From positions 1 through 12,226 of the forward strand of contig PWGF01000394.1 of the NCBI GenBank assembly GCA_003554375.1: 12,226 nt of DNA, written 5' to 3'. A program made the position numbers and the translations under genes. Of the stretch, positions 1-9,500 are shown piece after piece. The notes beneath the pieces were generated by a model. It had not been told where the DNA came from, did not search any database, and saw only the letters and a program-made list of their open reading frames with translations. The stretch's first letter is position 1; each line of letters begins with the position of its first letter. The stretch comes from Spirochaetaceae bacterium (GTDB taxonomy: Bacteria; Spirochaetota; Spirochaetia; DSM-27196; SKKC01).

Positions 1-1
1 A

Positions 2-496
2 GTCGAGTGGCAGTTCCTGATCGGCGTCGATGCAGGAGGCACACGCACATGGTACCGGACCTCAGCCGATCTGGAGCTCATCGACCGTGTGGCTTCGCCT
101 CTGGGAGCCGAGGTCGGACGCGTAATGCAGTTGCGCACGACTCCCGTCCCGGCAATTGCGGAGGTGCGGCCTTGCGGATCGGAGACCGAGCTCTGCATTC
201 GTACCGACGACCTGATGATACGCGAGCCGGCCGAGTTGTGGGCTCCGCGAGTGGCCGTAACGGTCACCGCGCCGGGGCCCGCGGCCGTACGCCACGTGGA
301 CTCGGCCGAGCCATACAAGCTCTTCCAAACCGGAGGCACCGTCGTCGTGGGGGAGACGGTTACGGGTCGCACCGCTCAGATGCCGGGCAAACTTGTGGAT
401 TCGTTTCGAAAGGGAGCTCGGGACGGTGTGGTAGTACTCGTCGAGCACCGAGGCGGCGTGCGCGCGTACCGGGTTGACGGAGGCGATCATGAGTGA
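2..496 (+). CDS. 3' end of an unrecognised protein gene, 5' partial
   Basis: The frame is open from the window edge to the TGA at 494-496, giving the last 164 residues. A GTG at 89 could act as a start, but the codons before it already show the same G/C preference at third positions and encode an ordinary sequence (VEWQFLIGVDAGGTRTW), so I read the gene as beginning outside the window. The visible part holds several valine-rich stretches that look like beta strands (VAVTVTAPGP, GGTVVVGETVTGR, DGVVVLVEHRGGVRAYRV) and two cysteines in the segment RPCGSETELC. There is no transmembrane segment in this part. I do not recognise the family and assign no function. Its stop codon lies inside the start of the giant gene (8-base overlap), so the two are probably one operon, and it may serve in export, assembly or anchoring of that protein; this last point is inference from position only. 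Confidence 0.8.
   Translation, partial: VEWQFLIGVDAGGTRTWYRTSADLELIDRVASPLGAEVGRVMQLRTTPVPAIAEVRPCGSETELCIRTDDLMIREPAELWAPRVAVTVTAPGPAAVRHVDSAEPYKLFQTGGTVVVGETVTGRTAQMPGKLVDSFRKGARDGVVVLVEHRGGVRAYRVDGGDHE
479..483 (+). promoter_or_regulatory. Shine-Dalgarno site for the giant gene
   Basis: GGAGG lies five bases before the ATG at 489, inside the last codons of the upstream gene. This decides the start: the alternative in-frame ATG at 498 would sit 14 bases from the site, which is too far. No other promoter or operator can be placed because the two genes overlap. Confidence 0.75.
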
Positions 497-572
497 CATG
501 AGAAAGCTGGCACGGACGGGAGCGTCGGCACTCTTCCTGTTTCTCGTAGGCGGCGTCGGCTTGCTGCCGGCG
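489..572 (+). other. Signal peptide or N-terminal membrane anchor (residues 1-28)
   Basis: The first residues are MSDMRKLARTG, with basic residues at 5, 6 and 9, followed by a hydrophobic core at about 12-26 (ASALFLFLVGGVGLL) and then P-A-W. This is the layout of a Sec signal. There is no lipobox cysteine, so it is not a lipoprotein signal. Cleavage after A28 is plausible, but an uncleaved anchor cannot be excluded. It implies that everything downstream is outside the cytoplasm. Confidence 0.75.
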
Positions 573-3500
573 TGGGAGCTACTATGGTCCGACGAACGCT
601 CCAGCGCCAATTCGGAAGTCTGGCTTTTTGTCCGCAGCGATTACCCCTACATAGTCTGTGAGGAGCCGTCGACGCCCCGAATATACTTTCGCGACGAAGC
701 TGAGTTCAGGTTCAGAAAGAGGGAAGGCTTCACAGTTGGACTCAGAACCAGGATGAACGGAGACGTAGGCGACGTTCGAGTCGTGTCGGGTAGCGAAACG
801 AAGGGATCCGGGAACGACGGGGACTGGGACCATTCCTACTCCGGTTCTTCCGAAGCCAGGGTTCGTATGAGGCATTGGGCGAAGGGAACCTCATACGACG
901 AACGGGTTTACTACAACATTCGCCGCGTAGACCCGCCGGAGTTGAGCCGGACACGCACCTACTGGCATCGGTCCGGTGTATGGGCGGTCGATGTAGCGGT
1001 CGAGCACGACGGCCGCGGCAGCGGAATGGGCGTTGCGACAACCGCCCCGGATGCGAGAAACGGTTCATCTCGCTCGGGAACCGGGTCTCACACGTTTCTC
1101 TTCAACTACGCTTCGTCCGACGAATCGGTCACCATTTCCGCCGAAGACGACCTCGGGGGCTTCCACTCGATAACCGTAGGCCCACCGACGGACGCCACCC
1201 CACCGACGATCACCGCGCTGGAGTTTCGTCCTGCGCGCAGCGGTGCGGACACCGGACGAGCGGAGGATTCCGACGGTCTCCCCAGTCGATTCGAGTGGGG
1301 TTCCGAGGCCGAGTGGACCCCCGCCGGGATCATGCTTGCCGCGGTCACCGCGCATGACCACCAGTCGGGCCTCGAGTCGATCGAGGTTGCCCAGGCTACC
1401 GGACCAGGCGAGTTTACGACCTACCAGGCTTTTTCGGATTATCAGAAACTCTTTTCCTGGAGCTGGGGTGGGTTCACAATGCCGCACAACACGGACCTTC
1501 GCGTTCGCGCCACTGACCGTGCCGGGAACGAAAGCGAAGTGACGGTACCGATTGACTGGATCGATCGGACAGATCCCGAACGTCCCTCCGTTGAGGCTCG
1601 CAATGAGCAGGGCGAGGTTATCGAGAGCGGGTCGTGGTCGGGAAGTGACGTTACGGTGAGGGCCACGGCCAACGACGAGAAAGGAACCGACTGGGTTTTG
1701 CACTCGGATGCGTCCGGCATAGAGCGAATCGTATTCAGTCCGAATCCTGGTGAGACCGTTACACGCAGCGCATCGGACAACGACGAGGAAGAATTTTGCG
1801 AGGCCGAGTTCAGCGTAACTCGCGAAGGCGAAACGGAAGCCACCGTCACCGCCTATGATAAAGCGGGCAATTCAAGGGACAAAGAGGTCACCGTCAGAAT
1901 CGACCACACGGCCCCGGAGGTTTCGATCACTCATGAAGATCAGACCGAAGGAAGGTGGGTTAGCGGCAATGTGAGCTTGGACGTATTCGCTTCCTGTGGG
2001 TTGTCGGGCGTTAATCCGGAAAGGCTCCACGTTACCGCCTATGGGGTTTCGGAAGTGGACCTAGAACGAGCGGGGCTCGATGCGTCTTCCGCGGACCGAG
2101 ATATCTTGCGTGCCGTCTCAGCCCGCACTCTGGACCTTACAGAGCCGTTGAGAACGTGGACCCACGCGGATTTCTCCGGCACATCCGGTCGGGTCACCGT
2201 ATCCGACAACGGGCTCATCGTCGTGCGTGGCAAGGCCCAAGACAGCGCGAATCCCGCGAACGAGGGCGAGGGGTTTACGGTGGTGCGGATAGACAGCGGC
2301 ATGCCCACCATCGAGTACGATCCGCATGCAAACGTTCACCCCAATATCGATCCGCACGGCGGATGGACGAGGCTGCGCCGCATCAACTTCGAGAACTTCG
2401 CCTTCTCGGACGGGAGCGGGCGGAGGCCCGCTGATCCCGTAGGCTCCGGCATCGCCCGCGCGCAATGGCGCGTTCCGGAGGAGGACAGCGACGACACATT
2501 CGAGCCGGCTGATCGACCTACGGTCGAATTGGGACCCGACGGCGGTGCATACGAGCGTAGACTTCAACTGAAGGTAGTGGACGGCGCCGGCAACGAAACC
2601 ACCGAAGACTTTACCTTCCAAATCGACCGCGAGCCGCCGGAGATCGATGGTGCCGAGGCGTGGGCCGACGGCGCCCTCGACCGTCAATGGTTCGACGACG
2701 ACTACGCCGTGGTCCTAGATCTCGATATCGGCGATGGCGACGGCTCCGGCTTCCTGGCCACGAGTCGGCTCCAACACGGCTTACCCGCAGCCCGCGACGA
2801 CGGGGGGAGCGGTGTGGATACGGATAGGTGGCAGTGGCGCGTTTTCGGAGAGGGCGAGTGGAGAGTCCCGAACGACGGAGAGATCGATCTCGGCGAGGAC
2901 GGTGCGAACTTGGACGACGGGCTCCACACGGTCGAGTTCCGGGTGTTTGACAACGTGGGGAACGAAGTCACGCGAGCGTTTCCGGTGTTGCTCGATCGGA
3001 GCGCGCCGACGTTTAGTGTGGTCGACGCTTTCGCCGGCTCCGATGCCGGCTACGGCCTCGGCCAAGCCGACGACAACTGGACCAATGCGGAAGAGGTCAC
3101 GATCACGCTCCAAATCGTGGACGAGTTTCTGGCCGTTGGAGACGTGGAGGTAGCACTCCAAAGAAAGGAGAGCTCGGACAGCATCCAATGGCAACCCGTC
3201 TCGAACGCGGCATTCGCAGAGCTTGGACCGCACGATAGTGACCCAAAACGCGCCACCCTCACGGTCGATCTTACCGCCGAGGGCCGTACCGACGTGTGGG
3301 TCCGCCCCGCGGACCAGCTCGGAAACCGCGCGAGGAGCGTGGTCGGCACGGTGCGGATCGACCGGACTCGGCCGACCGTGAACGTGTGGATCGAGACCCC
3401 CGAGGACGTGTCCGGCCAGGAGTGGACCCGCGCCTCCGAAGTGACGGTGGCAGCAGAAGCGTCGTACGGCTCCCTCGAAGGGGGGTGGGCCGGGAAGCGC

Positions 3501-6500
3501 GCTGCGATTGACGGCCAATGGGAATACGAAGTCAATTCTTTCGACCTAGGCCTGAGATATTCGAGCGTGTCCGATGCGTCCGTCCGGCTCGAAAGCCCCG
3601 GTCGACACAGAGTCACCTTCTCCACCGAGGATGAAGCCGGCAACATCGGGAGCGCTTCGTTCGAGGTCTGGATGGACGACGTAGTCCCTGGGACTCTCCA
3701 GTTCCAGCCGGAGCCGTACGCGCGGGGAGCCGACGACGGCGGGGTTCTGACGCTCGGGCTCGCGCAGGAGATCGATGCCCGCGACGAGGTGAGCGGGATC
3801 GACGGTGAGGAGACGCGCGTCGCGGTGGTGCCGGCGGGTATGGCGGAGGGTGTCGTTTCCAGCGGCGCGGTTCCGGAGGATTACCGTTGGTACGGCTTCG
3901 ACGGACTTACCGAAGACGACCACGATTGGCCGCGTGAGGACGGAGCGGGCAGGGCGACGTGGGGTGAGAACGGCGAGCGTCTTACACTCCCCGGCACGGC
4001 GGACGATTACGCCGACGGCGCGTATGCGCTCGTAATCGAAGTGCGCGACCGTGCCGGAAACGCGCGGCGGGAGGCGCGGTCGTTCACGATGGACCAAACG
4101 CCTCCGGAGATCGAGGAAATCGCGGCGTACGGCGTTCCGGCCCCGGATGATCCTGCGCCGCAAGGCGGAGAGTTGCGGGTGCCCGCGACTCCCGAGCAGC
4201 CGAGCCCGGTACGGACCATCGGAGCCGAGCTGACGGCGCGGCTTCGGATCGGAGGACAGGAGGCCGGCGAAAGTGCGGCCGCGCCCGTGGCGACGGTGGA
4301 GTACGCGCTCCCTGAGCGGCCTGACGCGGAGCCGGGCGATGCGGAGTACTCCTCGCGGGTCTCCGAGCTCGCAATCGACCCCGTAGGCGCCGGCACCCCC
4401 GCGCCGCAACAGGTGTGGTGGGTTCTCGATGAAGAGCAGGCCGACGGGACGTGGTACCTCTTCGCGCGGGTGCGGGACGAGGCGGGGAACGTGAGCGAGC
4501 CGGTCGTGATGCCGTTCGCGGTGGATCGGAGCGAGCTCCCGCGGCCGACGATTGCAAGCACGACCCACGTGGATACTTCGGGGTGGTTCAGCGTTCATGA
4601 CGGAACGGCACGGAACGATCCGCGCTTCACGGTGAGCCCGCCCGCGACCACCGCCGGAACCGGCGTTTCCGAATACGCCTGGGAGCTGTGGGAGCGGGAG
4701 CTCGTACCGGGAGCGACCGGATTGGAGCTTGACCGGAGCGAGGGGGCGGGCAGGCTCATGGCGTCGGGCAGTCACCCGGCCGACCAGGGTGCGGTTCTTG
4801 CGCCGGCGGCCGAGCTCGAGGACCGACGGCTCGCGGACAACCCGGACCGGTACACGTTCTACGTCCTCGAGGTGCGCGCGCTCAACGCGGCGGGCGTACC
4901 GGGCGAGCCGGCGGAGTTCGCTTTCTTCATCGATACCGAGCGGCCTGCCAACCTGACGCTGCGGGCCGAGCCGTTCGTCGATTCCAACGCGTGGTACGCG
5001 GCCGGGGTGGCCGAGCTATCGTGGGAGCGTCCGAAGAGCATGACCGAGGTGCGCGAGTACGCGTACCGGCTTTTCGCCGACGATCCGCTCGAGCGGCACG
5101 ACGGGGCTGAGCCCGCGATCCCGGATTCCGACAAAGCGTTGCGCGAGCTCGATCTGGACGCCGAGGGGTGGATCGCCACCCGGGATGAATGCGTGGAGGT
5201 ATCGTTCGCGCGATCCGGCGAAGGAGGCGACGAGGAGCCACTTGCCGGCGAGCTCCATGCGGCGCTGATCGCCGAGGATCACGCAGGAAACCGCGAGGTC
5301 GACGTGCGGCTGCTCCGGTTCGATCGGGTGGCGCCGCGGCTTGCGGAGCTCGAGCCCGGCGGGGATGAGGTGGCGATCGAGGTAGACGCCGACGGCGAAC
5401 GGGCGATGGTCGCGTGGGGCGAGCCCGAGAACGACGAGTGGAGCGGAGTCGATCGAATCGAGATCGCGTTGTACTGGTTGGTCGAAGGCGAGGGCGAGGG
5501 CGACGGGAGCGGAGGAGAAACGGAGCGCCGGATGGAACGTGTCCCGGGGCGCGGGGTGCGGACGGCGGAAGCCTCCGGCGCCGGCCAAACGGTGTACGAG
5601 GCGATCGAGCGCGGGCGATGGTACGAGGTCCGCCTGCGCCTGGTGGACGGGGCGGGCAACTACCGCTCGTATCCGCGCACCTTTCGTATCCCCGTCGAAG
5701 AGGGCGAGGACGGCGACGACGACCCGCCGGCGTACTGGGCCGAGTTCCGGGTGGAATGGAACGATTTCGCGCTCGCAGGCGAGCGCCTCTTCGGTCCGGC
5801 GGAACCGGAGCGGGCGGACGAGGCGGAGCTGCGCGATCTGTGCCTGGAGCTTCCCCCCGGGGTGCTGTGGCGCGCGGAGGAGGAGCCCGGCTCGGAGTCC
5901 GAGGCCCTCGCCGAGGTGTCGCTGAGTCGGAGCGCGATCGAGTTCGACGACGACGGCGAGTTCCTCGCCGCAGAGGTAGAGGCGGAGGAGCTTTCGGTGC
6001 GGGCCGGCGGGTTCGTCTTCGAGGCCGAGCAGATCCGCGTCGACCGAGCGGGAGCCGTTCAGCTCTTGCAGGCGGGCTACCGCCGCGAGGTGGAGCGGGG
6101 TCCCGGCGGGCCCCGTGAGGAGCTTTTGTTCGTCTACCCGTGGATCGATCTGTCGGCCGGCGGAAGCGTGCGGCCGGTCGGGAGCGCAGCGCACCACGAG
6201 GTCGGGCCGGCGGATACCGGCTCCGCGCTCGAGGCGGAGGAGGAAGCCGAGCTGTCGTTGGTGACCGAGACGGCGGACGGCGCGGCGGGCCCGCGGCTCC
6301 CGGCAGACGGAGCGGGGGTGTGGCGGCTCGTTGGGCTCGAGCAGACCGGATTCTTCGGCGGAAGATGGCGGATCGAGCACGCGGCGCTCGACACCGGTCC
6401 GCTTGCCGCGGCCGGCGTGGTGCTTGCCGGGGCGCCGGGCGGCGCGGGGAGCGACGGATCGACGGCGGTGCGGTTCGACCGGGTCGACCTGGACGCGGCG

Positions 6501-9500
6501 GGCCGGGTCGTCGAGGGGCGGCGCGATGGGGGGAGCGCGCCCGCGCTGACCCTTCCGAACGCGGAGATTGCCGCCGGGGCGGTGGCGCTTCGGGTCGAGG
6601 CGATCGCGATCGCCGAGAGCACCCTCCATCTCCTGGACGACGGGTTCGCCGGCGACGACGGCGAGCTCATCTCCGAGGCGGAACTCCGCAACTACGTAGT
6701 GCGTCCGGTCCGCGTGGCGGGGGCCGCCGGCGGCGGGGCGGGACCGGGGGTGGAGGTTGACCTCGTCGAGGAAGCCGGCTTCGAACACACCACACCGATC
6801 CGCTACGACGACGCCTACGGCAACGGCTATCGCATCGACCGGCTCGGCTTCCAGGGCAACCGGATCATCGTGCGTCGGGGCGAGTTGGTGACCTCATCCG
6901 GCGAGACGATCGGGATCGACGGAATCGAGCTCGGCTCTGAGGGGCCGGTCGTATACCGCGGTGCGCCCATCGCGGGCTTCCGCGCCACGATCCACGGTTT
7001 CCGGCTGGAGAGCGACGAGGCGGAGCTTCAGGGTGGGGACGTGGTTCTGCACTCGGCGCGGCTGATCGACCTTCCGCGTAACTTCGACACCGATGAGCTC
7101 CATCTGGGTCCCATGCGCCTGCGGATCGCCGACTACGCGGTTCTGGAGAGCGGGTCGGGCGAAGCGAGCTTTGGGAGCGACGGGATCTACGCCGGGGCCG
7201 TGATACACGGAGTGAGCCTGGAAGCCGACGGCCTCTTTGCACGTGAGCTGGAGGTTCCGCTCGCGGGCGAGCTGCGCGGCGCGAGCGGGCAATCGGACGT
7301 CATCTTCGAGGACGCCGAGCTTCTTGCTACCGGTCTTGTCGAGCCGGTGAAGAGTGCTGAGCGAGTGCGGATGGAGGTTGCGGGCTTTGAAGCTCACGCG
7401 GCCGGTGCGGAGCTCCGCGGGGGAGAGCTCCGGTTCGGCGCGCTTACGGTGCTCGCAAGCGACGAACGCGGTTCGCGACCGCTCCGCTTCGGTGGGCTAC
7501 GGGCCGAGGCCGGCGGGGTAACGGAGGCGGCGCGGCTGACCCGGCCGGCCTCCTTCAGCGCGTACGGATACACGGTGGATCTTCGCGAGGGTGCGCTTGA
7601 CGCCGGCGGTCTCCGGGTCGTGGCCGGTCTTGCCGCGCCCGCCGGCTTCGGACGGCGGGTGTTGGAGTTCGCCGACGCGCGGATTGACCCCGCAGACGCT
7701 CCCGATGCGCACGACGTGCTCGAAAGCGGGACCGCGCGGGGCGATAGCGTTCTGCGAATCGGCGGCCACCGCGCGCGTGCGCGACGGGTTCGCCTATCCT
7801 CGGAGGGACTTGTGGTGCCCCGCGCCGACGTGGAGCTTCCGGTTGCTCCCGGCGGCGATCGCCCGGTGATGGAGATAGAGGACGTCGCGATCGCTCCGGA
7901 CGGGACGGTTGCTCGCGCGGGCGGGCTGCGGCGCGACGTGGAGTTCGTCGCTGCGAACGGCTTCGCGGTGAGCGCGGAGCGGGTCGAGGTCGGCGAGGGG
8001 CAGCTCAGTCTGGCAGGCAAAGTGCATCTTCCCGAGGCGCTCGGCCGCGGAGGGGCTGTCGAGTACCGGGAACCGCGGATATTTCTCGACCGGCGGGGCG
8101 TCGTGAGCGCCCCGGCGTCCCGCGAGGAAACCGAGTACCAGATTTCGGGGTTCGACGCGGTCGGGCGCGAAGCCCGGATCGAGGAGGAAGGGGTTCACTT
8201 CGACACCACGACGGTGGAGCTGTTCGGGGTGACGGCGCGGCTCCCGCGGCTTTCATTCTACGCGGACGGGGAGCTTCGGCTTGCCGGCCGCGCGCTTCGG
8301 CCGGTCGACCTTCCGATCTTCGGAGGACGGCTTACGGTATCGTCTTGGCGGATCGTCGAGGATGGGCTTGCCGCGCGCGCGGTCGTGGCGCTTCCGCCGG
8401 AGCTGGGCGCGCTCCAGGTGAGCTTCGATCCGGTGGTATTCCGTCCCGACGGCTCGCTGCGCACCGCGGCTACGGTCCCGCAGATCGATTACGAGCGCGC
8501 CGGGTTCGCCGTCGCGATGCGCAATCTGAGCCTGGACGAGGAAGGACTCCGCATCGAGTCGGCCGTACTCACGCTCCCGGAGGAGCTTGAGTCGCGTCGG
8601 GTCTACCTGCGCGACGTCTATTTCGACCATGAGTGGAACCTGCACGGCGGCGCTGCAGGCGCCGATCCTGTTCCGCTCTGGGGCTTCACGCTCCACCCCG
8701 AAGAACTGCGCTTCCAAGACGGCGCGATCTGCTTTGCCGGCTCGATCCGGACGCCGTCGCGGTGGAACGAGCCGCTTGGCGGGCGGCGAATAGAGGTAGT
8801 GCAATTACGTTTCACCCCGAAGGGGGAGCTTGTAGAGCTCGACATCCGTGCGGCCGAGGCGTTCGAGGTCGATTTCGTCGGGGATAGCACCTTCGTTTTC
8901 GAGGGGCTGGGGGTCGAACTCCCCGAAGGGGCGTCGCGGCCGCGGCTTGCCGCACATGAGACATCGCTCCGGTTCCCGGAAGAGAGCGGGATGCCGGCCG
9001 TGCGGATGCACGGTCTGACCTTGGATCCGTACGGGGGCTCAGAACGGCTGCCGGGGTTCGAGTTCGACCGGGTAACAATCGATCCGGTGAAGACCGAGCT
9101 CTACGGCGTGGAGTTCGTGTTGCGCGAGCTAACGCTCGAATCGTCGGGAGAGTTCGCTTTTTCGGGGACTGCGGTGCTTCCGCAGTCGATGCCCGAGGTC
9201 CTCGCCGGCGGCAGGCTCGACGTCCGGCGGCTCGCGATCGAGGACGGCCGATTGGTCGGACTCGAGGCGCGGCTGGAGGATCTCGACGGGCCGGTGGGAG
9301 AGTTCGTCGACATTCGCGGGGGCCGGGTGGAGCTTACGGCGCCCGGCGACGACCTTGTGGCTTCTCTCGCGGGGCAAGTGGAACTGGGCAACGTATTCCC
9401 CTCCGGTCTTCGCGGCCGTTCGGCGACGATCGGTGAGCTCACCTATAGCACCGGAAGCAGCCGCATCGTGGCGGTGGACGTCACAAGCGAGAGATTCGAC

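Noticed and set aside
62..610. 182-codon minus-strand frame across the gene junction
   Set aside because: It covers the end of one gene and the start of the next, both of which have better coding signs on the plus strand (third-position G/C preference, ribosome site, signal segment).
2724..2756. EF-hand-like calcium loop at residues 746-756 (DIGDGDGSGF)
   Set aside because: The position matches the D-x-x-S-G motif normally found inside these Ig-like modules, so no separate calcium-binding loop needs to be invoked.
3546..4775. 409-codon open frame on the minus strand
   Set aside because: Also in phase with the giant gene and Arg-rich. The plus-strand frame here carries clear Ig-like motifs (D-x-x-G-N at residues 1048, 1187 and 1330), so the plus strand is the coding one.
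5414..6118. 234-codon plus-strand frame in another phase
   Set aside because: It encodes an extremely Arg/Gly-rich product typical of an out-of-frame reading of GC-rich coding sequence, and lies wholly inside the giant gene.
5016..6788. 590-codon open frame on the minus strand
   Set aside because: Its codons lie exactly in phase with those of the giant gene, so it stays open only because that gene uses no TTA, CTA or TCA codons here, as expected at 70-80% GC. The product is Arg/Pro/His-rich with no domain, and no ribosome site stands out.
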